Shown: in pieces, positions 15,765 through 24,550 of the stretch
Layout of the letters: each line of letters starts with the position of its first letter
Numbering within the stretch: position 1 is the stretch's first letter
From: Planctomycetota bacterium
Lineage (GTDB): Bacteria; Planctomycetota; PLA2; JAEUHO01
Length of the DNA: 49,782 bases
NCBI GenBank assembly: GCA_028281445.1
Contig: JANQJW010000086.1
Coordinates: 1 to 49,782, forward strand
Direction of reading: 5' to 3'
Program-made: the position numbers and the translations under genes
Notes under the pieces: generated by a model
Seen by the model: the letters and a program-made list of their open reading frames with translations, nothing else
Database searches by the model: none
What the model was told of the DNA's origin: nothing

Positions 15765-17035
15765 TTGCCGTCGCCCCCTTCGACTCGCTTCGCTCGCTCA
15801 GGGCCTTCGGCTGCCCGCCCCACGACGATGCGACGCAGCGCCTCGAAGTAGCGCTGGAGGAACGTGCGCTCGCGCGGCGAGAGCCGCTCCTCGCCGACGG
15901 CGCGCTCCTTCATCTTGTCGAAGTCGCGCAGCGCTTCTTCGATCGGAACGCGCTTGGGCGGCTTGACTCCGGCGTCCGGGTCCTCGACCGCTACGACGGC
16001 GTCCTCCTTCTTGACGGTGTCGTCGCCATCACGCACGAAGGGGTCGACGACCTCGGTGCGCTCCTCCTTGGGCGGGGGCAGGGGATCCGGGTCCTCGCCC
16101 TCGGGCATCGGCGCGGGCTGGTCCGGAGGCGCGTCCTCCGGTTGCTCGGGATCGTCCGGCTCGTCGCCGCCCCCCCCACCGCCCCCGCCGCCACCTTCAC
16201 CGATCTCGATCCAGACCCGCCCGACGTGCAGCGGCCCCTTGCTGAAGGGATAGGAGCCCGACTCGGGATCGAGGTAGAGATCCAAACGGTGCTTGCCCTC
16301 CGTTGCCAGCTCGGCAAGCCCCTCGAGCTTGCCGAAGTGGACCTCCACGGGCAGGTCGAGGTCGTCGCCGGGGCCGAACGAGACAGGCCCGAGATCCCAC
16401 GGACCGGCGCCGTCCCAACGCATGAGCACGCGGGCCATGACGTCCTCGGTCTCGGCGCCGGAGAGGTCGGGAGCCGGCAGCTCCCAACGCAAGCGCACGC
16501 GCACGCCGGGTGCGCCTTTCGGAATCCCGACGGGACGCAGCGCGCTGCTGCCTTGAACGGGACGCTTCTTCACGCGTGCGGCATCGATGCGCGGCGCGTC
16601 CGCGGCGATCGGCCCGAACGCGCGCAGCCCGCGTTGCAGGAAGCGGACGAACGCATCGGTGTTGGTTTCGCCGTCGATGCGTAGAAGCACGCGGTTCTTC
16701 GCGTCGAGCACGAGGTGCGTGACGAGCGGCGTGTCGGAGTCGGGCCTCGCTTCCACGGCGGCCGGCAAGAGGCGTAGCACGCAGGAGAACGCGCGGGTCT
16801 GCTCGACGACGACCGGGTCGTGATACCGGTCGACCCATGCGCCGAGACGCTTCTCGAACTCCGGCGACGCTGCGATCGGACGGCGGTGAATCGCTACGAG
16901 CAACGGCCGCCCGGTTTCGTCGGCCGCCTTGCGCGCGTCTCGCACGCTGCCGAACCACGCGACCTTCTCGTCGTCGGCGACCGCGGGGATCGCGAAGGCG
17001 AAGAGCAGCAGGCCGACGGCGAAGCGGCGGATCAC
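15761..17035 (-). CDS. exported protein with thioredoxin-like N-terminus and Pro/Gly-rich region
   Basis: 424 residues. A signal peptide (IRRFAVGLLLFAFAIPAVA) is followed by a thioredoxin-fold-like domain (about 25-140: GRPLLVAIHRRP, LVLDAKNRVLLRIDGE) in which the CxxC is absent. A beta-rich middle follows, then a low-complexity stretch of ten glycines (GEGGGGGGGGGGDEP) and Pro/Asp/Glu repeats. The C-terminal part is helical (RTFLQRYFEALRRIV). The last residues (EGPERAKRVEGG) are encoded by a palindromic repeat also present at the end of the upstream gene. It overlaps both neighbours by 4 nt. It probably acts in the envelope with the BatA protein; the molecular role is unknown. Confidence 0.7.
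   Translation of the reverse strand: MIRRFAVGLLLFAFAIPAVADDEKVAWFGSVRDARKAADETGRPLLVAIHRRPIAASPEFEKRLGAWVDRYHDPVVVEQTRAFSCVLRLLPAAVEARPDSDTPLVTHLVLDAKNRVLLRIDGETNTDAFVRFLQRGLRAFGPIAADAPRIDAARVKKRPVQGSSALRPVGIPKGAPGVRVRLRWELPAPDLSGAETEDVMARVLMRWDGAGPWDLGPVSFGPGDDLDLPVEVHFGKLEGLAELATEGKHRLDLYLDPESGSYPFSKGPLHVGRVWIEIGEGGGGGGGGGGDEPDDPEQPEDAPPDQPAPMPEGEDPDPLPPPKEERTEVVDPFVRDGDDTVKKEDAVVAVEDPDAGVKPPKRVPIEEALRDFDKMKERAVGEERLSPRERTFLQRYFEALRRIVVGRAAEGPERAKRVEGGDGK
15776..15803. repeat. palindromic repeat, copy 1 (coding)
   Basis: CCCTTCGACT (15776-15785) through CTCAGGG (15797-15803) is an imperfect hairpin sequence. It lies in frame in the last codons of the 424-residue gene. A close relative lies at 17056-17083. 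Similar CCCTTCGACT...CTCAGGG sequences recur in many bacterial genomes (from memory). Confidence 0.6.
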
Positions 17036-17757
17036 TTCGGCTCCTCCTTGTTCGGCCCTTCGACTCCCTTCGGTCGCTCAGGGCCTTCGCCCGCCGGCGC
17101 GGGCTCCGGCGGTAACGGCTCGACCGGAAGAGGACTCTCGATGAAGCTCTGCAGCCAGAAGTCGGCACGCATTGGCGTCGGGGGGCCGACCGGTTCCAGC
17201 TCGTCCTTGCTCCCGATCACGCCGTCGGGACCGCGGCCGGCACCGGCTTCGCCGAGCAGCCCGTCGACGCCGGGCGCCAGCAGCACGAACGCGAACGCCG
17301 CAGCGAGCAGGACCCGGAACCAGGCCCTGGGCGGCTTCGTCTCGCCCTGCGGCGCCACTTCGCGGAGCCGGCCCGTCGCCTGGGCGACGAGGAAGGCGTT
17401 CATCGGCCGGTCTGCGACGTCGGCCGGCATGGAGGCCGCAGTGCTGGTTTCGTCGCGCCAGGCGTAGCGATCGTCGAGGCGCCGGGCCATGGCCAGCGGC
17501 GGCTGGCGCAGGGTGCGTGCAAGCAGTCGGGCCAGGAGCGGCCCGAGCGCATAGAGGGCTGCCGCGACGACTACGACGACGTACCAGCGTGCCGCAAGCC
17601 ACCCGAAGCCCGGCAGGTCGAGGATGGCCCGGTGGGTGAAGGCGAGCAGTACAGCCGCGACGAGCAGGAGCACATGCACCCGCGCCGCGCGCGGACGGGC
17701 GGCCGCCGCGGCGAAGCCGTGGGCCAGCCTTCGGAGCTCGAATCGCAGGGCCTCCAT
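17032..17757 (-). CDS. membrane protein, first gene of the BatA/DUF58 operon
   Basis: 241 residues from the ATG at 17757; the frame is open further upstream but those codons look non-coding. An Arg-rich start (EALRFELRRLAHG) leads into two adjacent membrane helices (VHVLLLVAAVLLAF and WYVVVVVAAALYAL), a cytoplasmic loop with RRLDDRYAWRDETSTA, a third helix (RVLLAAAFAFVLLAPG) and a Pro/Glu-rich periplasmic tail. The helix layout and the RRLDDR stretch resemble the N-terminus of DUF4175-like proteins found with BatA operons. The C-terminus EGPERPKGVEGP is encoded by the second copy of the palindromic repeat. It overlaps the next gene by 4 nt. Confidence 0.65.
   Translation of the reverse strand: MEALRFELRRLAHGFAAAAARPRAARVHVLLLVAAVLLAFTHRAILDLPGFGWLAARWYVVVVVAAALYALGPLLARLLARTLRQPPLAMARRLDDRYAWRDETSTAASMPADVADRPMNAFLVAQATGRLREVAPQGETKPPRAWFRVLLAAAFAFVLLAPGVDGLLGEAGAGRGPDGVIGSKDELEPVGPPTPMRADFWLQSFIESPLPVEPLPPEPAPAGEGPERPKGVEGPNKEEPK
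17056..17083. repeat. palindromic repeat, copy 2 (coding)
   Basis: CCCTTCGACT...CTCAGGG again. Here the outer bases extend the palindrome to GGCCCT/AGGGCC (17054-17085), with an inner CGAC/GTCG pair. It encodes part of the C-terminus of the membrane protein gene. Confidence 0.6.
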
Positions 17758-18106
17758 CCGAGGGGCAAGGATAGACGGGCGGAGCGGGCCCAAGCAGCAT
17801 CGCACACCAGCACCAGGCGCCTGCAGGGTCCGAGATCGGCCGGACGGAGGGCAAGGCCCCGCGCGGCGGGACCGGTCGCTGGGGCAATGGCGCCGCAAGG
17901 CCTACGAGGACCTTCGCCGCGGTGATCGCGCTTGCGCGATCCGAGGGCCGAGAGCGGGGCGTGGCCGGCCACGCAAGGACGAGAGCGAAGCGGTCGGCGC
18001 AGCGCCGTCGAGCATCCAGCGAGCGGCATGTGCGCGCGGGACGGCCGGCTGGGACACCGGCGCCCGCGTTGCTCCCGTGACCCGACGGGGCTACGTTCCC
18101 GGCGGG
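17758..18106. other. 349-bp divergent intergenic region
   Basis: It separates the minus-strand BatA operon from the plus-strand 203-residue gene. Long frames are open on both strands, as usual in high-GC DNA, but they lack ribosome sites and family resemblance. The only recognisable element is the plus-strand promoter at 18069-18097. A TATCCT hexamer 10 nt before the 17757 start may serve the operon. I looked for RNase P, tmRNA and SRP RNA landmarks and saw none. Confidence 0.5.
18069..18097 (+). promoter_or_regulatory. promoter of the 18107 gene, probably leaderless
   Basis: TTGCTC (18069-18074) and TACGTT (18092-18097) are 17 bp apart. The start codon follows 9 nt after the -10 box, leaving at most a two- or three-base leader. 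Confidence 0.6.
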
Positions 18107-18718
18107 ATGGACTACTACCAGCGGCAGATCATCGGGTGGCTGGCGATCCTCGTGGGCGCCTTCTTCCTGGCCAAATCGGTGGCGCGCCGCCGGGAGAAGG
18201 GCCAGATGCGCGAGCTGCTGGGCCTCCCCACCGACAAGGTCAAGCGCTTCCGCAACTTCCTGATGCAGCGCCTCGAGCGGGTCGTCGGCTTCCTCTTCAT
18301 CCTCGCAGGCGTCGGACTCCAGCTCTACGTGGTGGTCCGCCAGGCGCAGAAGTTCGAGGGCGGCAACAACCCCCGCGAAGCCCTGGGCGAGATCAGCACC
18401 TACCTGGCGATCGGCGTCGTGTGCATGCTTGCCATCACGGCAGCCATGCACTGGGTGTGCTCGTACTCCGCCCGCCGCACCTTCCTCGAGATCATGGGCT
18501 ACTACATCGTGCGCATGGGCTACCGCATCGGCGACGACCCGCAGCTCATGGTGCAGGTCGGCGAGATGCTCGGCGTCGAGCGTAGCGAGAACGACACCGT
18601 GGAGACCTACGCCGCCCGCATCGAACAGAGCCTCAAGCTCGACGAGATCCGCGCGCGCCTGCTGGCCAAGGGCAAGCTGCCGGCCGATCCCCTGCCACCT
18701 GACGAGGACGAGGACTAG
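18107..18718 (+). CDS. small inner-membrane protein of unknown function
   Basis: 203 residues starting MDYYQRQIIGWLAIL. One membrane helix lies at the N-terminus (IIGWLAILVGAFFLAKSV), and two more follow (VVGFLFILAGVGLQLYVVV and LAIGVVCMLAITAAMHWV). They are separated by a cytoplasmic loop with basic residues, and the tail is acidic and helical (ending PPDEDED). No family is recognised. The last four bases overlap the stop of the convergent transporter gene. Confidence 0.75.
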   Translation: MDYYQRQIIGWLAILVGAFFLAKSVARRREKGQMRELLGLPTDKVKRFRNFLMQRLERVVGFLFILAGVGLQLYVVVRQAQKFEGGNNPREALGEISTYLAIGVVCMLAITAAMHWVCSYSARRTFLEIMGYYIVRMGYRIGDDPQLMVQVGEMLGVERSENDTVETYAARIEQSLKLDEIRARLLAKGKLPADPLPPDEDED

Positions 18719-20055
18719 GCATCCATCGGCCCGGGCCGCGGTTCGCGGTGCACAGGACGGATGAGGTAGAGAACGAAGAGGCACGCGCAGCCGAAGATCG
18801 CGTCGGCGGTGAGCGTCGCGGGATAGCCGTATGCCTCCGCGGCCCAACCCTGCCACTTCGCGCTGTAGGCAATCGTGAGATTGCATAGCGCCATATATGC
18901 GGTGAACTGCGTCGCCGCGACAGCCGGGTTCGTGATGTCCATGAACAACGCCGATCGAGTGCCGTACATGAGCCCGTTGAAGAGCGCGTAGACGAGGGCC
19001 GCGATCCAGAAAGACGTCACGAGGATGGCAGCCGGCATCGGCCGGTCCTCCGCGGTCGTGTCGATGGGCATGATCCAGCCCTCGGTCTGCATTCGCCACG
19101 CGAAGAAGAGCGTGGGGATCGCCATCAGGATCACGTAGATGGCGAGCGATCGCTTGCGCCCGAACTTGTCCGATAGAAGCCCGCCGACGACACAGCCCAC
19201 TGCAGAGAGGACCGTGCTCCAGAGGTTCAGCGTGCCCAGTTGGCCCTTGTCGAAGCCCAGCTCGACCGCGAGATTCGTCGACAGCGCCAGACCGAGCCCC
19301 AGCGCACCGGCCGGCAACAAGGCGAGCAAGAGCCCCAAGCGGCCATCGCGCGTGAGGGCGATGGAGCGCCACGTCTCGAGGAGGAAGCGCTTGACGTCGC
19401 CGCCCACCCGTTCCCAGCGCGTGCGGGTCTCGACCCCCTCGTCGGCCCGAGGCTCGGCACGTTCGCGCATCGGAAGGACGATCAGAATCGTGACCGAGGC
19501 AATCACGGCAGCGACGAACACGGTGGCGCCGCCCAGTGAGAGGCCGCCGTCCATCATGAAGAGGACGGCCGACCCACCCACAGCCTGACCGAGGTAGGCC
19601 CCGCCGAACATCACGCCGTTCGCCACGCCGCGCTCGTTCTCCGAGAGCACGTTGACGGCGAGCGCATCGATCGCGACATCCTGCGTCGCGGCAAAGATGT
19701 TGTGGACGAAGAGGATGACCGAGAAGAGCTTGAGCTCACCCGGCAGCTGCGCGCCCATGGTCATCAGCAGGGTGACAACCATGAATCCCTGCATCGCAAG
19801 GATCCACGTGCGCCGCCGCCCGAACCGGTCGGAGTAGAACACATCAACGACCGGCCCCACCGCGAACTTGAAGGACCACGGGATGTAGAAGAGCGCGATG
19901 AACCCGCCGATGTCGGCTGGTCCGACGCCCTGGCTGCGCAGTTCTGCCGCAACGGAGACCGCAACGAACCCGAGAGGGATGCCTTCGGTCAGGTACAGGA
20001 AGAAGAAGGTGACGAGGCGACCCCAGCGGGTCGAGAGCAGGTCCGGCATCCGCAT
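18715..20055 (-). CDS. MFS transporter, AmpG-like
   Basis: 446 residues with about twelve hydrophobic segments. Features are an N-terminal FFFLYLTEGIPLGF, the loop motif between helices 2 and 3 (VVDVFYSDRFGRRRTW), and its equivalent in the second half (LLSDKFGRKRS). The EGIPLGF start and WSFKFAVGPVVD stretch resemble the AmpG group of muropeptide or related permeases, although substrate cannot be assigned from this. It sits in the cytoplasmic membrane. A consensus -35/-10 pair lies directly before the ATG. Confidence 0.82.
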   Translation of the reverse strand: MRMPDLLSTRWGRLVTFFFLYLTEGIPLGFVAVSVAAELRSQGVGPADIGGFIALFYIPWSFKFAVGPVVDVFYSDRFGRRRTWILAMQGFMVVTLLMTMGAQLPGELKLFSVILFVHNIFAATQDVAIDALAVNVLSENERGVANGVMFGGAYLGQAVGGSAVLFMMDGGLSLGGATVFVAAVIASVTILIVLPMRERAEPRADEGVETRTRWERVGGDVKRFLLETWRSIALTRDGRLGLLLALLPAGALGLGLALSTNLAVELGFDKGQLGTLNLWSTVLSAVGCVVGGLLSDKFGRKRSLAIYVILMAIPTLFFAWRMQTEGWIMPIDTTAEDRPMPAAILVTSFWIAALVYALFNGLMYGTRSALFMDITNPAVAATQFTAYMALCNLTIAYSAKWQGWAAEAYGYPATLTADAIFGCACLFVLYLIRPVHREPRPGPMDA

Positions 20056-20061
20056 CGCGGA

Positions 20062-20090
20062 AGCATGGAGATCGCGCTACGGCGTGTCAA
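20062..20090 (-). promoter_or_regulatory. promoter of the MFS transporter gene, probably leaderless
   Basis: TTGACA (20090-20085, perfect -35) and CATGCT (20067-20062) are 17 bp apart on the minus strand. The ATG at 20055 follows 6 nt after the -10 box. Confidence 0.65.
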
Positions 20091-20144
20091 AGCGATTCCC
20101 GCGTAGGAAGCCACACAGCGGGATCGGGTACAGTCGCGGAGCCG

Positions 20145-21503
20145 ATGCAGTACTGGATCCGCCAGCGCGAGTTCGACGTCCAGGGGCCGTTCCCCGAGGA
20201 GAAGATCCGGCGCTACGTCGCACAGGGCAGGCTGCGTCCGGAGATGTGGCTCTCGACGGACGGCGAGACCTGGCGTCGTGCGGCGTCTTTCGCGGAGCTC
20301 TTCCCGGTGACGAAGTCCGAACGCACGCGCCCGGGCCGGCGGGAGACCCATCGACGCGTCGAGCAGATGCGCGTGAAGCGCAAGCGCAGCCAGCTCGTGT
20401 TCTCGATTGCCGCCTTCAGCGGCCTCGCCGTCATCGCGGCGGTGATTTTCCTGGCGCGGGACGGCTCCGCGCCAGACGGCGAACAGCAAGCGCAAGAGCC
20501 CGTCGGGGTCTACGCACGGAGCGAACATGCGGTCGCCGTCCTCGGCGACGGGTTCGGGACCGGTACCGGGTTCCTGGTTGCGCCGGGCATCCTTGCCACG
20601 AGCGCGCACGTAACGGAACGGATGTTCGTGCACGGCATCCGTGTCTACTTCGACACCAAGTCCGAGGAAGACGCGACCGTCCTCGCGCTGCTCTACGAGG
20701 ATCGCGTGCGCGATCTGGCCCTCCTCCACGTGGACTGGCCCGGCAAGCCCTTGCCGCTGCATGAAGCGTCCAGCGTGTCCCGCGGTTCAGACCTGCTGGT
20801 CATCGGCAATCCGGGCATCGGCAACGAGATCCTCGAGAAGGTCGTGACGCGCGGCCTGTCCGGGCCTGTCATCGAGATCGAAGGCGCGGAGTACCTCCAG
20901 ATCAGCGCATCGGTGAATCCGGGCAACAGCGGCGGGCCCGTCTTGAACGCCAACGGCGAGGTCGTAGCGGTGATCGCCATGAAGCATCGAGATCTCGAAG
21001 GCGTCGCCTTCGGCGTACCGGTGTCTGTCGTTCGCGACGCGCTCGAGGCCGTCGAGCGCGGACGAAGCGGCGGCGACGACCTCGAGGTGATCCACGACGC
21101 GCGCGCGGCCTTCTGGCGCCTGGCCGGTGCCGGCGCCGTCCACCTGCAGATCGCCAGCGCCTGCGTGCGAGCCGGAGAGGAGGCCGCGGCATCGGACCGC
21201 AGCGCAGCCGAGGTGCTGGCAATCATCCGCCGGACGGCGCAAGACGGCGTGCTCGAGGCCGGCCTCGACATGAAGGCGGTCGACGAACGGCTCAAGCCGC
21301 TCTCGCGCAACGCCGCACTGGATGAGGGCCTGCGTACACGCCTCGTTGCGTTCCGCAATGCCGTGCGGGAGCTCGAGGTCCTCAACTACCAGCCGCCCAA
21401 GAGCCTCGCGGCCTACGAGCTCGAGCTGAGGCGGCTGCACAAGGTCGCCGAGCGGATTCGCGTAGCCCTGCAGGACGACTTCGAGGCACTCCCCGGCCCG
21501 TAG
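20145..21503 (+). CDS. membrane-anchored trypsin-like serine protease with GYF_2 domain
   Basis: 452 residues. The N-terminal 55 residues form a GYF_2 domain (MQYWIRQREFDVQGPFP, then WLSTDGETWRRA), expected to bind peptides in the cytoplasm. One membrane helix spans about 84-104. The periplasmic HtrA/DegP-like protease domain has the complete triad: His155 in TSAHV, Asp190 in RDLALLHV and Ser262 in NPGNSGGPV. No PDZ domain follows; the C-terminal 120 residues are helical. The GYF_2-helix-protease layout is common in Planctomycetota (from memory). TACAGT lies 10 nt before the ATG, and no ribosome site is seen. Confidence 0.85.
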   Translation: MQYWIRQREFDVQGPFPEEKIRRYVAQGRLRPEMWLSTDGETWRRAASFAELFPVTKSERTRPGRRETHRRVEQMRVKRKRSQLVFSIAAFSGLAVIAAVIFLARDGSAPDGEQQAQEPVGVYARSEHAVAVLGDGFGTGTGFLVAPGILATSAHVTERMFVHGIRVYFDTKSEEDATVLALLYEDRVRDLALLHVDWPGKPLPLHEASSVSRGSDLLVIGNPGIGNEILEKVVTRGLSGPVIEIEGAEYLQISASVNPGNSGGPVLNANGEVVAVIAMKHRDLEGVAFGVPVSVVRDALEAVERGRSGGDDLEVIHDARAAFWRLAGAGAVHLQIASACVRAGEEAAASDRSAAEVLAIIRRTAQDGVLEAGLDMKAVDERLKPLSRNAALDEGLRTRLVAFRNAVRELEVLNYQPPKSLAAYELELRRLHKVAERIRVALQDDFEALPGP

Positions 21504-21514
21504 ATGCGAAGGCG

Positions 21515-21979
21515 CTATGGCAGCGGCAGTGCGAGGCTTGCTCCGAGGGCGATGCCCTGCAGCGCGAGCGTCCCCGCCGGGACTTCGAGCGAGTAACGCA
21601 CAGGCTGTCCGGAGAGCACCGGTGTCTCGTCCAAGGGCACGAGCGCATGGGTCTCGACCAGCATCCCGTCATTGCGAAAGTGCGCGAGGTCGAGAGCAAC
21701 GATCGTGTCGCGCATGAAGAAGCTCACGACCTGCTCGCTCGGGAAGACGAACAGCATGCCGCGCGGCGTCCCGTCGGGTAACGGCGCGAGCTGATCTGCC
21801 GTCACGTTCATCAGTCCATGCATCTGCTGAGCCGGCGTCTCGGCCATCCACACCTCGATCGGTACGCCGTTCACCTCGATGCGGGCCGTGCGGAAGCTGC
21901 TCAAGTCCGCACCCATCGGCGCGGACAGCGTGTCGCTTCCTCCGCACGCCGCCAGTCCGAGCACCCAAGCGAGACACAC
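21515..21979 (-). CDS. DUF192 family lipoprotein
   Basis: 154 residues from a GTG at 21979, with a short signal peptide and lipobox (WVLGLAAC, Cys12). The mature part follows the DUF192 pattern: EVNGVPIEVWMAETPAQQMHGLM, then FVFPSEQVVSFFMRDT and SLEVPAGTLALQGI. The small DUF192 beta-fold is often exported; its biochemical role is not established. The start lies 12 nt after the stop of the di-haem gene, so it is the last gene of this cluster. Confidence 0.82.
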   Translation of the reverse strand: MCLAWVLGLAACGGSDTLSAPMGADLSSFRTARIEVNGVPIEVWMAETPAQQMHGLMNVTADQLAPLPDGTPRGMLFVFPSEQVVSFFMRDTIVALDLAHFRNDGMLVETHALVPLDETPVLSGQPVRYSLEVPAGTLALQGIALGASLALPLP

Positions 21980-21991
21980 GAGCCGGAGGAT

Positions 21992-23179
21992 CTAGATGTC
22001 CCCTAGGAAGTGGAGCAAGGCGTCCTTCTCGGCCTGCGTGAGTGCCAGGTAGTTCAGCCGCGCGAACTCCGCTTCGCCGAAGTGCAGCAGGATCGCGTGC
22101 TGCACCGTCTCGGCCGCGCCGTCGTGCATGTAGGGCGCGGTGCTGCAGTTGCCCCAGAGCGGCGGCGTGCGGTACTCGCCCGAAGGCGCGCCGGGCTCGT
22201 CCATCCCCTGGAAGCCCGGCGCCGAAACGTCGTGCAGCAGGAGGTCGGAGAAGAGCGGCACGCCGGCCAGGCTGGGCACGTGACACTTCGCGCAGCCCAC
22301 GGTGTCGAAGAGCAACTCGCCCTGCGCGCGCAGCGGACTCGTGCTGCCGCCGGGCTTGGGTCGCGCAAGGTGCGTGAGGAAGAACAACAGATCGTCGAGC
22401 TGCTGCTGGGAGAGCTCCGGGTCCATGATCGGATCGCCGTCGGTCACGAGCGCAAAGCCGCGTCCGTCGTCGGGCGTGGTCATGCCGATCTCGCCGCCCA
22501 TCGCGTCGCGCGCGAAGTCGACCATGCGCGGCACTTGCGCCTTCCAGCCGAAGCGGCCGATCTCGATCGTGCCGCCGCCGACGTCGATGCGCCGGGCCAC
22601 GCCGCTGACGCCGTCGTTGTCGGCGTCCGTCGGATCCTCGTTGGCGAGGATCGCCGACTCGGGGATGCCGTCGATTTCGCCGCCGCCGAAGATCGACGGC
22701 GTCTGGCGCTGCTCGAAGACGTAGGTGACGCTCGTGTCGTACTCCTCACGAGCTGCCGCGAACGGCGGCCGCAGCTTGCTGAGTGCCTGGCCGGACGCCG
22801 GGTCGGGGAACATCCCGCCGCCGCCGTGACGCGAGACGTTCAGCTCGAGCCCACCGGCACCGCCGATTGCCGGGTCCTGATGGCACGCGCGGCAACTGTC
22901 CGCGTTCATCTCCGGCGTCCCGCAGCCCTCGCTGCGGTGGAAGCTCCGGTCGAAGAGCTCGCGCCCGCGCTTCCACTGATCGAGCTCAGCCGGCGTGAGA
23001 ACACGCGACGGCCCGCCCGGCTCTCCTACGGCGGGCACGGGCGCATCGAGGGCGCCGTCGCCGTCGCGCGCGAACGTGACCGTCGACGCCGTGACGAACA
23101 GCCCGGGCGCGGCAGAGATCACGGTGCCGAAGAGCAGCACCGCGAGGGCCGCGAGCAGCAGTCTCTTGTGCGCGCCCAT
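21992..23179 (-). CDS. di-haem cytochrome c protein, DUF1111/DHOR type (second of a tandem pair)
   Basis: 395 residues with an N-terminal signal or anchor helix (RLLLAALAVLLFGTVIS). Two c-type haem sites are visible: CRACH (Cys96-Cys99-His100) and CAKCH in the C-terminal half. The conserved FGGGEIDGIPE, RFGWKAQ and TPPLWGN stretches fit the DUF1111 di-haem oxidoreductase family, related to MauG and di-haem peroxidases. It would act in the periplasm in electron transfer or peroxide metabolism. Its ATG overlaps the stop of the preceding paralogue by one base (TAATG), so the pair is translationally coupled. Confidence 0.88.
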   Translation of the reverse strand: MGAHKRLLLAALAVLLFGTVISAAPGLFVTASTVTFARDGDGALDAPVPAVGEPGGPSRVLTPAELDQWKRGRELFDRSFHRSEGCGTPEMNADSCRACHQDPAIGGAGGLELNVSRHGGGGMFPDPASGQALSKLRPPFAAAREEYDTSVTYVFEQRQTPSIFGGGEIDGIPESAILANEDPTDADNDGVSGVARRIDVGGGTIEIGRFGWKAQVPRMVDFARDAMGGEIGMTTPDDGRGFALVTDGDPIMDPELSQQQLDDLLFFLTHLARPKPGGSTSPLRAQGELLFDTVGCAKCHVPSLAGVPLFSDLLLHDVSAPGFQGMDEPGAPSGEYRTPPLWGNCSTAPYMHDGAAETVQHAILLHFGEAEFARLNYLALTQAEKDALLHFLGDI

Positions 23180-24441
23180 TAGAGATGCTCCAGGAAGGCG
23201 ATGACGTCGGCTTGCTGGGCCGGCGACAACGCAGCGAACGCGTCACGAATCGCCTGGGCTTCGCCACCGTGCATGAGGATCGCGTCGAGCAAGGTCTCCG
23301 CGCGTCCGTCGTGGAGGAACGGCGCGTGCATCGACACGCCCCAGAGCGGCTGGGTCCGGAACTCGCGGTGCGAGGTCTCGGGCGCGATGGACGAAGGCTG
23401 CGGGACGCCGAAGCTCAGGTCATCGGCGAGGTCGTCGCCCATGTCGTGGAGCAGCAGGTCCGAGAACGCGCGCACAGGGCCGCGCGATGACGGCAGCGAC
23501 GGCACGTGGCACTTGACGCACCCGAGCGACGTGAAGAGCGCCTCACCGCGGCGCGCGGCGTCGTTGAACGGCTTGGGCTGCGGCGCAGCAAGGAAGGTCG
23601 TGAAGGCGATCAGGTCACCGAGGTCCTGTCGCGAGATCTCGGGATCCGGAACACCGTCGCCGTCGAGCAAGCGGTCGACCGGATTACCGGACACCTGCCG
23701 GCTGTTGCGGCCAACCGTGGCGCCTGCGCCCTCGAATGGATCGCTGGTGATGCCCATCTGGTTCATCAACGGGGGACGAGTGAACTGCTCGATGTTGTTG
23801 GACTGGGACTTGACGCCGAAGCGCCCGATCGTGCCGATGTCCGTGTTGACCCGGCCACTGATGCCGTCACCGTCCGCGTCGTCGGGATCGGCCAGACCGA
23901 GCAATGTGAGGTCGTCGACGAACTGGAACAGTCCGACGCCGAAGATCGGAATCGCGTTGCGCTGCGCAACCTGGACCGGCGTGGCGCCGATGCCACCGTG
24001 CGGGATGACCGTGCGCCCGCCCTGCAAGGAGAACGTCGCGGTCGCATGCGGGCCGCGGGGGCCGAAGGCGGGGATGACGGCGCTTGGAAGCCCACCGAGA
24101 TCGAATTGTGCGCCGAGTCGCGTCGGATCACCGAACCGAGCGATGTAGAAGTTGCGATAGAGCCGCGCCGAGCCGCCCGTTACCGGGGTGCTGTGGCACG
24201 AGACGCACGACGTCGCGTTGTAGAAGGGCCCCAGGCCCTCGCTGGGCTTGAAGCGCTTCTCGAAGATGGCGCGTCCGCGCTCGAACGCATCGAGCTCGGC
24301 CTGGGTGAGTCCCTCGATGGGATCACCGAGCTGGGTCGGAGCCGGCGTCACAGGCGGCGCCGGCGCGGACGGAGCCCGGTCGCCGCAGGCGGAAAGCGCC
24401 AGCGTGAGCAATACGCAGCAAAGCGACCTGGGAATCGGCAT
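23179..24441 (-). CDS. di-haem cytochrome c lipoprotein, DUF1111/DHOR type (first of a tandem pair)
   Basis: 420 residues from the ATG at 24441, chosen because AAGGAG lies 5 nt upstream and a lipobox follows (LTLALSAC, Cys19). Haem sites are CVSCH (Cys79-Cys82-His83) and CVKCH. The stretches FGVGLFQFVDD, GRFGVKSQS and RTQPLWGV identify the DUF1111 family. It is membrane-anchored through lipid, whereas its partner downstream has a plain signal or helix, so the two may form a complex. A coupled TAATG junction links them. Confidence 0.88.
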   Translation of the reverse strand: MPIPRSLCCVLLTLALSACGDRAPSAPAPPVTPAPTQLGDPIEGLTQAELDAFERGRAIFEKRFKPSEGLGPFYNATSCVSCHSTPVTGGSARLYRNFYIARFGDPTRLGAQFDLGGLPSAVIPAFGPRGPHATATFSLQGGRTVIPHGGIGATPVQVAQRNAIPIFGVGLFQFVDDLTLLGLADPDDADGDGISGRVNTDIGTIGRFGVKSQSNNIEQFTRPPLMNQMGITSDPFEGAGATVGRNSRQVSGNPVDRLLDGDGVPDPEISRQDLGDLIAFTTFLAAPQPKPFNDAARRGEALFTSLGCVKCHVPSLPSSRGPVRAFSDLLLHDMGDDLADDLSFGVPQPSSIAPETSHREFRTQPLWGVSMHAPFLHDGRAETLLDAILMHGGEAQAIRDAFAALSPAQQADVIAFLEHL

Positions 24442-24550
24442 CGTTCTCCTTACGCCGCACCGTGCGGAGCCGGGGCAATCATGCCGTGGGCTTGCCGACT
24501 CGACTACTGCCAATCGACAAGGGTTTGTGCGACGTTTCGGGCGGGTCCGC

